Shown piece by piece: positions 24,499-34,229 of a stretch of 64,000 nucleotides of DNA. Position 1 is the stretch's first letter; each line of letters starts with the position of its first letter. A model generated the notes under the pieces. The model ran no database searches and had not been told where the DNA came from. It worked only from the letters and a program-made list of their open reading frames with translations. A program made the translations under genes and the position numbers. Where the stretch lies: assembly GCF_051020985.1 (NCBI RefSeq), contig NC_135007.1, positions 15,341,501 to 15,405,500 on the forward strand, given 5' to 3'. The stretch comes from Nomia melanderi (lineage: Eukaryota > Arthropoda > Insecta > Hymenoptera > Halictidae).

Positions 24499-25138
24499 TT
24501 CTTTAACGAAGGAAAGCAGGAAGTTCACTGTTTGACGTTGCGACCCTTGCATTACTCTATCGAGTTAGTTATTAAGCATATTACGTCTGTGACTGACGCT
24601 TAACGTTAATAGGGTGGAAGTTACAAAAGCGAGCACAAACAATAAAACGTTCTCCTTTCCTCTAAAGATGTTTACAAGCAATCTACATCATCTAATTTTC
24701 CTAACAAGTTATTCTTCAGCGAAGAAAAGCAGCAAGTATTCACTATCTGACGTTACGACCCTTAACTATCAAGTTAGTTACGTTATTAACACGTCGAATG
24801 CCGCAGGATGTCATGGTACAAAATACTTGAAATGGAAAAAATATATTAAATCATTCGATCGAATTGCATTGTTGCTATTCCACGTTCATCTAGCTGAATG
24901 TCACTGTACCATGTAGCATTATTTATAATATAGAAATTTCATATAATCGTCGTTTCATCGAGTGAACTATAGCAACTCGATTTGGTGGGGGTCACCGGTG
25001 ACCCCCATGGCATTCGACGTGTTAAGCATGTTACATCCATGACTGACACAACGTGTCAATGGGGTGGAAGTTACAAAAGAAAGCACAAACGATAAAACGT
25101 TCTTTCCACGTCATATACATACTCATCTAATTTTCCTC
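24499..25138. repeat. Tandem duplication of about 200 bp; second copy split by a MITE
   Basis: Copy one (24499-24702) and copy two (24711-24785 plus 25026-25138) share GAAAGCAGGAAG/AAAAGCAGCAAG, GACGTTNCGACCCTT, GTGGAAGTTACAAAAG and AAACGTTCT. Copy two is interrupted at TTAA by the element at 24786-25025. Copy one keeps the uninterrupted site at 24572-24575. Confidence 0.88.
24786..25025. mobile_element. MITE, family TTAA-4 (CACGTCGAATGCC ends)
   Basis: TTAACACGTCGAATGCC at the left and GGCATTCGACGTGTTAA at the right form a perfect terminal inverted repeat including TTAA. Near the right end lies the 20-bp perfect palindrome GGGGGTCACCGGTGACCCCC (24987-25006). A related copy starts at 43312. 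Confidence 0.92.
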
Positions 25139-25189
25139 TTTTCCTCTATCTCCCAATAGCCTCGCTTCCAATCTACATTAAAAAATCTC

Positions 25190-26045
25190 GAATCCAAACA
25201 CAACAGCGCAGACCCGCCCCGAATCTGCGCCGTTTCCCGAGAGCTTCGCGTCCCGCGATATCCTGGAGACGCGAAGAAGAAGAAAAGAGGAGAACGCCGG
25301 CAACACTCACGAACGATTCGCGTGGTCCTCCGATCTTAACGATCCCCGGCGCGCTACCGAGCTCTCGCTGGCGACTATGGCCGCGTCCCGAAGCCCCCGG
25401 CGAGGGCCGAACAATATAGGGGCGAGATTAAAAGTTTCGCGGCGCGGGAGCATAAAGCCTCGCTGGTGTACCTTAACGAGCCCGGCCCTCGTAAAGCCGA
25501 ACATTCGAGGAAACCGAAAGAAAATAAAAGAGCCCGGCCGAGCGCGCCGTCGGAACGCGGGACGCGGAGAGGAGGGGGGGAGAGGGAAGATATCGGAGCT
25601 GCGGGAGTTCTCGCGCGCCGAGGGGACCGGTAGGACCCGTCGCCTCGTTCCGCGCGACCATTTAAAGCCGGCGAACGGCTGGGCCGCGGCCCAACGGTCG
25701 TCGTTACGATCCTCGAATTGTCTCTTAACGAGAACCGAACGGAACCGACAGTTGTACCCTCGCAACCTTTACCCTTCGCTGAATTTATTTCTTCGTTCGC
25801 GAGACGACGGCGACCGGAGGAATGGTCGCAGGGAAAGGTGACTCGGTGATGCTTGGATTGTCCTTTGGAATGGAGTCGTACTGATTGGGTGAAAGTGGGA
25901 TTCATCTTTTGAAGATGATCGTTATTTCTAATGTTACTGTTTTCTACCGTTTCTTCTGGTTTTATTTATAATCTATTTTTCTGTCGGTTTATTATGCTAT
26001 CTGCAAGGTTGCGTTTGTCTCGTTAGATGAGAAGTAGATTCAATA
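25190..26045. other. GC-rich island (25190-25830) with overlapping spurious open frames
   Basis: Frames of 150-176 codons overlap on both strands, typical of stop-poor GC-rich DNA. None has a recognisable domain. The right flank is G/T-rich (positions 25841-25900 have 22 G and 7 C). I annotate no gene. Confidence 0.6.
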
Positions 26046-26262
26046 TTAACCCTTTGAACTCTAGGCTCCAATATCGCATCAGTTATAATATTAAATATTT
26101 CAATGAATCTTAAAGAAACTAACCTAAAATTATTCGATTTTCCACAGATCCAAATTTTACATTTTTTGCGTTTATAGCATTCCTCATTTTCGCTAGGAAT
26201 ACTATAAAAATTAGTTACAGTTGCTGATAGATTACAAAACAACCTGGAGTGCTAAGGGTTAA
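26046..26262. mobile_element. MITE, family TTAA-2, intact
   Basis: TTAACCCTTTGAACTC then GGCTCCAATATCGCATC on the left; GGAGTGCTAAGGGTTAA on the right. This is the cleanest copy of the family in the window (217 bp including both TTAA). Confidence 0.88.
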
Positions 26263-26885
26263 GAGTCAATACTTAGGATAAAGCTAGACTTCAACTGTTA
26301 GCTTGAAAATTCATTCAAACTCTCCGGGTTTTCTAATAATTACTTATAGATTAACCTTCTATCGAGACTAGCCCAGATGTTATGATTCTAGTCTGCATAT
26401 CATATACATCCCTGCGATTTGAGCCTGATAGAATCATCCGTTACTTAATTACGTTATATTAGACTGTCACGTGCACAACTATCGATTACATAGAATTTAT
26501 AAATACCAGTATCATTGAAAAATAAACACGCAGATACTGTCGCACGGTAGCCAAAAGGTTAACCAAACTTTCCATCTAAATTGATTCCCCGTCGCGGAAC
26601 GAAAGAGAAAGAGAAAGCAGGATGATTCGTTGACAGACGAACGTCTCGCGAAAAAGGCAAAGAGAAAACGGAAAAACGTGGAATCGATCGAAGTCGTCAC
26701 GAACGGGGATGTTACCGCGAGCCGCGAGACCGCCACTTATCTTCCCACGCGGTCCCCGGCGACTAGAATAATTATTTAATTAATGCCCTTGCGCGCCGAG
26801 AGCGTCCACCTCCGCTCTCGGCCGATTTCAATCCGCCGGAATTAATATACTAAAGGTTTCCTGTGTGTGGTTTGTCTGGTTGCAG
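26263..26885. other. dac: Unique sequence leading into the first visible dac exon
   Basis: AT-rich to about 26560, then GC-rich. It ends with the acceptor tract TTTGTCTGGTTGCAG (26871-26885). No other exon is seen. Confidence 0.6.
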
Positions 26886-26962
26886 GCTCCGCGAGGAGAG
26901 AGGGGACGCGGAGAGGGCGCTCGCATTGGACCAGAAACCCAGGGATCTGAGCTCGCACAATG
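26886..26962 (+). CDS. dac: Dachshund, internal exon with PRDLS motif (partial)
   Basis: The exon follows a T/G-rich tract ending in TTGCAG and is closed by G|GTAAGA, both good consensus splice sites. It starts with one base that completes a split codon, then reads LREERGDAERALALDQ followed by KPRDLSSHN, and leaves one base (G) that becomes Gly with the next exon. The first half is charged and likely helical. It corresponds to the poorly conserved linker between the N-terminal DNA-binding-like fold and the C-terminal coiled coil. PRDLS fits the PxDLS pattern used to bind the corepressor CtBP, which is reported to associate with Dachshund in Drosophila eye development; direct binding through this site is inference. 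The next upstream exon was not found in the preceding 26.9 kb. The exon lies in a GC-rich island. Confidence 0.88.
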
Positions 26963-27527
26963 GTAAGATAAATACGCGTACGCTCGTTTACCGTAATTAC
27001 TGTAATCGGCCGATAATACCGCGAATAACGCGGCGCGGTATTATGGGGCCCGAGTACTATTACGCGAACGATGCGTCCATCCTTCTGCTGCGCTGTTCTC
27101 GTGACTCGAGGCCGTCGCTAGATCGCCGGCGATCTTCTTCGAACGATCGTTCTCAGCGGGGATGGATGCCATTACAGTCGTCGATCGAGCGTCGTCCCAC
27201 TTCGAATCGATCGACGTTACGGTATCGGTTTTATAGGGAATTCGAAGGAATTCTACCGGGAATTCGGGAGCTTCCAGAGGTTGGTTTCTGGGGATGTTCA
27301 CCCCTTTTGGGAGATTTCACTCTGTGATTGATTTAGTTTTCGGGGAAATCGGTTATTCGAGGAGCAAGGAAATTTTCATGCGATTCTTTCATTGCTGTTG
27401 CATTGGAACTCGTGATACTCGTGGTTTTTAGAGTGAGATTAGTGTATTTATTAGTATATTTATTAAATAAAATTAAAAGTTTGTCTATACAGCTATAGGA
27501 TTCATCAAAGCAACTCGTTCATTCTAT

Positions 27528-27833
27528 GATCCTTCGTTCTATGAATTTTTTTTAAGAAAATCCTATCATCTTCTCTCAAAATTACATTAGAGCAGCTAAT
27601 GAGAACGCCATTTACAAAAGAATTAATAGTAATAGAACAGACAATCAGAACTTTCATTTATAAAGTAACAAACACTCGAAGATCCTCCATTCTATAAATT
27701 TTCCATCAGAAAATCCTACCATCCTTTCTGAAACTTACATTAGAACAGCTAATGAGAACGCCATTTATAGAATAATTGATAATAATAGAACAAGTAACCA
27801 GAAATTTCATTTATAAAGTGGCAAACACTCGAA
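27528..27833. repeat. Tandem duplication, two copies of about 153 bp
   Basis: GATCCTTC/GATCCTCC, AAAATCCTA, CAGCTAATGAGAACGCCATT and AAACACTCGAA recur with a period of 153 bp (27528 and 27681). Confidence 0.9.
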
Positions 27834-28726
27834 TATCCCTTCTTAGGAGCCAACAACTCGATCTTATATTCCCCGACCGTGGATCGCAGGGGTTCCATCC
27901 AGATCGCGTTAAAGTCGAAGCCAAGCGATGCAGAAGGATTCCGTATCGCGTCGTCGACGAGCTAACCGCTCGGGGGACCCCTCCCGCCCGGCCGCGTTTC
28001 TTTATTTCTCGTTGCTGGCCCCGGCCGAGCGTTTAGGAAGGGCCCCGGAGAGATTAAGTCCGATATCGGGTTACGCGGCACCGCCTTTCTTCTGATTCCC
28101 CGTAATATTTTAATCCGTCCGATCGAACCTTTTATCCTGCTGGTGGCGAGGATCCGCGCGCGGGCCCGGGGCCCGGGCCCCGTCCCGGCCGGCGACAAAC
28201 TGGACGTTTCGAGTTCTCGAATCCGAACGTGTTCCGATCGCAGGCCCCACGGAATCGACGTGCCCGGTTACCGATGGAATCTCGCCGTTTCACGCTCCAC
28301 CGAATGTATTGCGATGGCTCGATCGATGACTGATAATGTATAATTGCTGGCTATTGATGGCGCGCAATTGGAATTGATTGATGATTGTTTTTGCCGTGGA
28401 ACTGATGGTACTGTTTGCTTTGCTGATAGATGTAGTTTTACGTCGAACGAGATATTGATTGGATGTTAATATCGGTGTCATTGGAAATATAATTAATTTA
28501 TGGAATTTGAGCTGAAGAATCGAAGATTTGGAGCTTCGACTGTTTGAACGTTGAATGATAGAAAAATTTGAGGATCCTATGATCCAGAGATTACAAAATT
28601 TCGAAATGTGAACGTTCGATCATTCCTTACAAAGAAAATAAAGGAATACTATATTAATCTAATAATCATCAATATTCCACTATTAACCCTTAGAACTTTC
28701 TTCGATCTATTTTCCTTCTCAGTGCA

Positions 28727-29060
28727 AAACTTGGATGTATGGAAAATCTAATAATTTTATAGTAATTTTTTTAAGATTCATTCAAATATTTATTATATAA
28801 AAATATTCAGTCATTCAATCATCCCTTGCAATACAAAACAAAAGTCCTACATTACTTTACTACAAATATTTTCATCAGTATTCCTGAATTCACCAAACTT
28901 GGATGTGTGGAAAATCTAAGAATTTTAGGGTAGTTTCTTTAAGATTCTAACTGGGTTATACCTCCAAACATTCAGTCATTCAATCATCCCTCGCAATACA
29001 AAGCAAAAGTCCTACATTACTTCACCACAAACATTCTCACCAGTATTCCATCAATATTCC
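28727..29060. repeat. Tandem duplication, two copies of about 171 bp
   Basis: AAACTTGGATGT, TCAGTCATTCAATCATCCC and AAGTCCTACATTACTT occur in both copies (starting near 28727 and 28898). A weak TTAA-2-like left end (TTAACCCTTAGAACT) lies just before at 28683. Confidence 0.85.
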
Positions 29061-29457
29061 TGAACCCACAGTATCAACACACTTCTCCTCGGTTCCGCGA
29101 AAGTCACGTTCGATTCCCTCGCGCGCAGAGACGCCGCGGTGCGCATTCGACGTTCCATCGAGCCAATAGTCCCGATAGAGCCGCGTCCGGCCGATTACAC
29201 GCGTCGCGGCGTCGCGTCGCCGTCCAAACAGTATCTATCCACGTCAGGATTAAAATGCTAGGATATCAAATACTCGGGGAAAAGGGATCGAACATCATCG
29301 CTCGGAGTAGATAGTCCGGTTCCCGTGCAAACAGGCAAATAAAATCCATCAAAACCGTCCCGTCCCCGTTTCCCAGAAATATCGTCGTACCTCGTAGTGT
29401 ATCGCCGGAGGAACGATATATATCGATTGACGTTCCGATTTCGGTTGTTCGTTCCAG

Positions 29458-29628
29458 GTTCGTCGAACGGTCACAGTCCCGTGCTGAACCTGTCCAAGAC
29501 GGCGGGAAGCGGAAGCGTGGGCGAGCACTCCGGAAGCGAGGCGGAGGCGTCGCACCGATCGCAGGACGACGAGGAGGAGGACGATAATCTGTCCGAGGAC
29601 CTCGACGACGACAACGAGAAGGACGAAG
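29458..29628 (+). CDS. dac: Dachshund, internal exon with LNLSK motif and acidic tract (partial)
   Basis: The acceptor is a pyrimidine-rich run ending in TTCCAG and the donor is AAG|GTGAGC. The exon is 171 bp and enters and leaves in phase 1. Reading from the split Gly codon it encodes SSNGHSPVLNLSK, a Ser/Gly/Glu-rich part (GSGSVGEHSGSEAEASH), then a strongly acidic tract of Asp/Glu with NLSEDL in its middle. These features match the linker of insect Dachshund proteins upstream of Dachbox-C. The acidic tract is low complexity and probably disordered. Because it is a multiple of three with equal phases, it could be skipped without a frameshift. A TTAA-flanked repeat begins only about 22 bp past the donor. 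Confidence 0.92.
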
Positions 29629-29650
29629 GTGAGCTTTCGAGTCGGTGGCC

Positions 29651-30032
29651 TTAACGCGTTCACTGCCACGAGAATTTCGAGCGTTATAGCAAGATTTATT
29701 CCTTGATTAGAGGGAAATAGGATTAAATATAATTATTAATAAGTGTTACAGTTTTCGTGTTACAGTATTGTCTAGCTTCTTGCGTTGCTAAATATTTTGA
29801 TTCAATGTCAATCCTATTGTAATCGTTTTCAAGCAATTTGAAAGCTCCGTGGCAGTCAACGTGTTGACTTTTGGCAGTACCGTATCGTAATATAAAGCGA
29901 AATAAATTGAAAGTAAAAATGAAATCACACATTTCATTAGTGAATGGGTTACTACAAGATTTGTCATTGTTATAAAAGAATAAGGAATACTGTATAGAAT
30001 GCCTAAAATTCTCATGGCAGTGAACGTGTTAA
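29651..30032. mobile_element. TTAA-flanked inverted-repeat element, family TTAA-6
   Basis: The left arm CGCGTTCACTGCCACGAGAA is mirrored at the right end by TTCTCATGGCAGTGAACGTG, with TTAA at both outer edges. A second internal terminus-like sequence (CCGTGGCAGTCAACGTGTTGA, about 29848-29868) suggests two overlapping or nested copies. Confidence 0.8.
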
Positions 30033-30800
30033 GGGTCGATACGAGGAAATAGTAATAAATAGTGAGAGATCCTAGGAAATAATAGACAATATTCACAAGT
30101 AACAGTAAATACTATAAAACAACATCAAACAACACCAAACAACATCAAACACCACAAACTACGAAACACGAAACAAAATCGCGCAGAACCGAATCGAGGT
30201 AAAAACATCCAACAAAAAGCAGGAAGCAAGAGAAACGAACGAAGGCGGACAGAAACAGAATAAAACCGGCGACAAATGGAGCAAAACCGAAAGGAATAAA
30301 GTACGACGGTGGTAGACGAATAAAGAGGTCCGGCGGAAAGGGGACAGCGATCTAGGCGTCGACACGCGGCCACGTGAACGATCGCTCGATCAATTAGGGT
30401 GCAGCCGGACCGTGACGGTGGATTTGACGTGTGCCGAAAGTCGAAACGATGTTCCGCTCTCCCCCCCTGCCCGAGCGTTCCGCGCCGCGCCGCGCCGCGC
30501 GGAGCATCGCGTAAAATAATTATATCGAATCGACCGGACGGGCACACCGCGTTTAAAGATGAGTTCCCCCGGCACGGCCGGTAGGTCAGACCCTCTCATC
30601 GATCATCTCGGGCCGAGCGTTGCACGACGTTCCTCGGATTCTCGTCTTCCCTATCGGCCGGGCCCCGAGAAACTCGCCGCAGCGGTTGTCAAAACACCTG
30701 TCCGTCAGCCGCGGAAACTTTTCTGCTCGCGTCCCCCGAGCCACCCCTGCTCGACGCTCTGGCAAGCTGCTATCGTCGCGAGCGTGATCCGTTTTCCGCT

Positions 30801-31043
30801 TTAACCCTTCGCACTCGACAGGTGACTCTCAGTCACTTGACTCGATACAACGAAACTATGCAGTTGAATATTTGATATTTCAAATGAAACTTCGCGTTGT
30901 TACGTGAAATATCGGAATAGAATACCTTTGTCGCTTAATTTGTCTATGAGTTATCGTTAAATTAGTTTCAAACGATATCACCTGTATCTCGTCAAAAGGT
31001 GTTGGATATTTCTATTGAAAAATCTTCGAGTGCAAAGGGTTAA
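30801..31043 (+). mobile_element. MITE, family TTAA-1, intact
   Basis: TTAACCCTTCGCACTCG on the left, then GGTGACTCTCAGTCAC (subterminal hairpin), and CGAGTGCAAAGGGTTAA on the right. Length 243 bp including both TTAA. Confidence 0.92.
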
Positions 31044-31216
31044 CACGCATGGTGCAGGATTCGTCGAGATTCTCGTGAAACTGGGAATTCGTCTGAGTAG
31101 TAGAATAAGGATCGATCGATTTTCATTGAGCTCCGAGCAGTTTTGAGAACTGGTAGATTGTCTTCGCGTTGAATATTTGAGATTAGGTATATTCCTGTAT
31201 TTAGACTGTTAGACTG

Positions 31217-31740
31217 TTAACCCTTTGCACTGAAGTATTTCATTAAGCACTTAACATTTTCTAACTAGAAGACGATATTTCTTGAAATTAACTCAGTCAC
31301 AGGTAAATTGAGAAGAGCTTTATCAGAATATTTCACACAGATGCATCATGCAATATTAACACTAGAACTACAGTCAAAATGACTGGTTTCGGTTTTGTTT
31401 CAATTATTGATATCTCAAAGCATTGGATATTCGAAATGGTCTTGAAAATAAATAGCTTTCACTTGAATACTAACGAATGTCTGAAGAAACCGAAAATCTA
31501 TTGTTACAGTTTTCATAGGAATTGCATATTATTGATATCTCAAAGCATTGAATATTCGGAATGGTCTTGAAAATAAATAGCTGTCACTTGAATACTAACG
31601 AATGTCTGATGAAACCGAAAACCTATTAGAATTTTTATAGCGATTATATATCGTATTAAATCCTCGGTAGTTCCACTGTTAAATATCAAATTTTATCTCT
31701 CTGCGTCGAATCGATCGACTGAGGGACTCTTAATCATCAG
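31217..31740 (-). mobile_element. MITE, family TTAA-1, split by a nested TTAA-3 element
   Basis: The left end TTAACCCTTTGCACTGAAG begins at 31217. The family interior breaks at TTAA (31356) and resumes after TTAA (31679-31682) with ATATCAAATTTTATCT and TCGAATCGATCGACTGAGG. The distal terminus has decayed. Confidence 0.85.
31356..31682. mobile_element. MITE, family TTAA-3, nested, with internal duplication
   Basis: Left CACTAGAACTAC and right GGTAGTTCCACTG, flanked by TTAA on both sides. The interior carries a tandem duplication of about 125 bp (from 31404 and 31529), which makes it longer than other copies. Confidence 0.88.
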
Positions 31741-32340
31741 AGTCTTAGTTACAACGAAGAACGCATCTTCTTATGAGATCTGTCGTCGTTCGATGCACAA
31801 ACCCCGCGCAGAACGAGCCAGAAACATCGGCAGGCTTATTATCCCCGGGTTCGAACGGTCGGCTCGTTCTCAACCCTTCATCTTTTTCTACTCTCGTTGC
31901 ACGATCCGCGTCTAATCGCGCGAGCGAGCCGCGATCGATCGCGGGAAGATACTCCCGCGATTTCCCGCGACTCGGCCCGATCAGATTACCCGAGAGGCCC
32001 CCGTTCATTCTATTCAGGGTTATCGACTCCCGCGCGGTTGTATCTGATAAGCAATTTGCATGCGAACGACGAGTCACGGCGCCCCGTTCTCGGGCATACC
32101 CGTTGATTCGGATCTCGTGATTCGTAGGAGCGGATTGTTCTCGATTTCTCATATATCGGGGAAAAACTCGCCGCCGACGCCGGGGGTAATTGATTCCGAT
32201 TCCGCGTCCCGTTTGACTCGCCGCGATCCTCCGCGAATAATTGCCTGTTATTATTAGACCGATCGGCAGATCCGCTAATTAATAAGAGTCTGAACAGTCT
32301 GACGATCGGCGAACAATGTGTAGCTTCGTTCCTGCCAGCC
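31690..32340. other. GC-rich island with no recognised gene
   Basis: Overlapping open frames of 60-135 codons lie on both strands, with no domain recognised. It overlaps the decayed edge of the MITE at its left. Confidence 0.5.
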
Positions 32341-32486
32341 GAACGCTTTTTCTGCACGAAACTCGCTGACTGAACCTACTGGATAGGAATGGATAGGTTT
32401 TTTTTACAATTATTGGAAATATAAGTGATGATTCTTTAGGAGCTTAATAAATAGATTGATTCAGTGTAGACTGAATTATGAATGAT

Positions 32487-32721
32487 TTAACCCTTAGCAC
32501 TAGAGGGGCGACTCTCAGTCGCCATTTGAACGGAACGAAATTTAAACTGAGAAATTCAATATAAAATGTTGAATCAGGTATTAACAAATGAAACAGAAAT
32601 AAAACTCTGCCCCATAATTTATGCAAGATGTTTCTTTATGTAAGTAAATAATATTGTTAGTATTTTGTCGGGAAACAATGAATGTTTCTAATGAAAAATA
32701 TGGTCGAGTGCAAAGGGTTAA
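32487..32721 (+). mobile_element. MITE, family TTAA-1, intact
   Basis: TTAACCCTTAGCACTAG, hairpin GCGACTCTCAGTCGC (compensating changes on both arms relative to the family), and GTCGAGTGCAAAGGGTTAA at the right. Confidence 0.9.
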
Positions 32722-32979
32722 AGTCAATTTGACTGGTAGTTTGTGTTAAATAATATGAGTGCAAAAGGGCTTCAGAAGAAAGTGTAATTATGTTTCTTTA
32801 GTATGAAGATATGAAGTTTTTCCAGTGACAATGAAGATTTCGATTCGTTTGGAGAATATGAGTTGCAGAAATTTGTTAGTTTTGAACATTTTGTGTAGCA
32901 GGGATTATTTAGCAACAGTAAGCTGTAATTTTTATTATGGAAGTAATTGAATTTTAGAGTTTCGTCTAGAGTGAAGGGA

Positions 32980-33480
32980 GGAATCCTCGCGAGGAGCACC
33001 ACTGGCCGAGCGGTTCGGTCGTTAGACTCGCGTCTTCGGTATTTAGTTTCATTTTAATAATGAAAGATGGGTCCAGATAAGAATCTTGTTCCACGGGCAG
33101 CACGGCGCTATCTGGGCCTGTCTCCCGGCCCGGGTCCGACGCATCGGAGCGTCATAATCGCGGTGATTTCTAATCGATTCGCCGATTGTCCCTGCGCGGG
33201 CCGCGTTAATTGGATATTCCAATTAGAGGCTTCGAAATCCTCGCCTCGAGACGCGTGGGGAAGTTCAACGGATGTTGGCCGCCTGACTCCGATTGAGGAA
33301 CTTGTTGCCTGCGCTGATTGCTCGATTCGGAGAATAGAATCCATTATGATGCACGGGGATCCTCTATATTTAGCGTTCCATTGTAGACCGTGGATCTCTC
33401 TTTCAGCTTCGAGTATGAGCCTCTTTAGAATTCATTTCGAATATACGAGTCCTCGGATTTGCACACAAACGGGCCTTTAG
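32980..33480. other. GC-rich island with no recognised gene
   Basis: A unique block with an open frame on each strand but no recognised domain. Positions 33003-33019 match a tRNA A-box pattern, but no B box follows. Confidence 0.5.
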
Positions 33481-33651
33481 GAATAGTAATAAACAGTCGA
33501 GGAATCGTTCTTAATGGAGGCTTCTTAACTCGTTGAATCTCGAAGACACTCTGGTGCCTGTTAGCTTCTTCGGTTATCCTACAATCTAGTATCGAATTAA
33601 ATGAAAAAGAACTAGCAAGTCATTGTCAACGATCGATCCGACGTTCGTAAA

Positions 33652-33882
33652 TTGACCCTTTGCACTCGGAAGTTTCTCAATAGAAATATTTAATATTTCT
33701 TCAGACGAAGATCGATATCTTCGAGACGAAGACGACATTCTTTGGAATTAAGTCGAAGATTTTGTTCCAATTTTTCACGTATTGAGGCATTAAACAAAGT
33801 TCTACGTTAAATATCAGATTTCATAGATTTCATAGCGACAAATCAAGTAACTGAGAGTCATCTATCGAGTGCAAAGGGTTAA
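33652..33882 (-). mobile_element. MITE, family TTAA-1
   Basis: Left TTGACCCTTTGCACTCGGAAG (TTAA mutated to TTGA), right CTATCGAGTGCAAAGGGTTAA. Reverse orientation: ACTGAGAGTCAT lies near the right end. Confidence 0.88.
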
Positions 33883-34144
33883 TTAACCCTCTGACTACAG
33901 ACTTTGAGACACAACCGTACCATACGCTAGGAATTCAATCGCCACGTACACCGAAAATGACGAAACTTTTCAATATTCTTAACACATTCACCATACTTCA
34001 GGCGGAAATTTCATTTGAAGATAATACAATGATAACAGCACAACACTTTGCTTTGATCCGTGGGTAATGAACAACATCGATTCCTGTTAAATTACTTTAG
34101 AAATCTTCATCACGAGTCTCCCTCGTCATTGTACAAGGGGTTAA
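33879..34144. mobile_element. TTAA-flanked element, family TTAA-7
   Basis: It directly abuts the preceding element (TTAATTAA at the junction). Left end TTAACCCTCTGACTACAG, right end ATTGTACAAGGGGTTAA. The interior AGATAATACAATGATAACAG is shared with the tandem repeat at 56869-57157. Confidence 0.65.
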
Positions 34145-34229
34145 TCACCTACAGTTCCACAAGAGCAATATTTTTAACCACCCGCAGTACCACAAAGTTT
34201 CCCTCCATCACCCACTAACATCAACCAAA

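Larger units (their letters stand above)
1..26885 (+). other. dac: Non-coding DNA 5' of the first visible dac exon, probably one long intron
   Basis: The first visible exon has an acceptor and starts in mid-codon, so an upstream exon exists. No Dachbox-N-like sequence or other exon was recognised in these 26.9 kb. The simplest reading is that all of it is intron. It is a mosaic of GC-rich islands, AT-rich repeat-bearing stretches and simple repeats, most of them listed separately. An independent non-coding RNA cannot be excluded. Confidence 0.6.
26963..29457 (+). other. dac: dac intron (2,495 bp)
   Basis: This intron lies between the PRDLS exon and the acidic exon, starting GTAAGA and ending TTCCAG. 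It opens with a GC-rich part continuing the exon island to about 27340, then a G/T-rich stretch to about 27450, a tandem duplication at 27528-27833, a second GC-rich island at 27860-28330 with a GGGCCC-type palindromic run near 28163-28185, an AT-rich part with a second tandem duplication (28727-29060), and an A/C-rich run leading into the next exon island. No further exon is visible. Confidence 0.85.

Noticed and set aside
33003..33050. tRNA-like A box (TGGCCGAGCGGTTCGG)
   Set aside because: No GGTTCGANTCC-type B box or closing acceptor stem follows at the proper distance.
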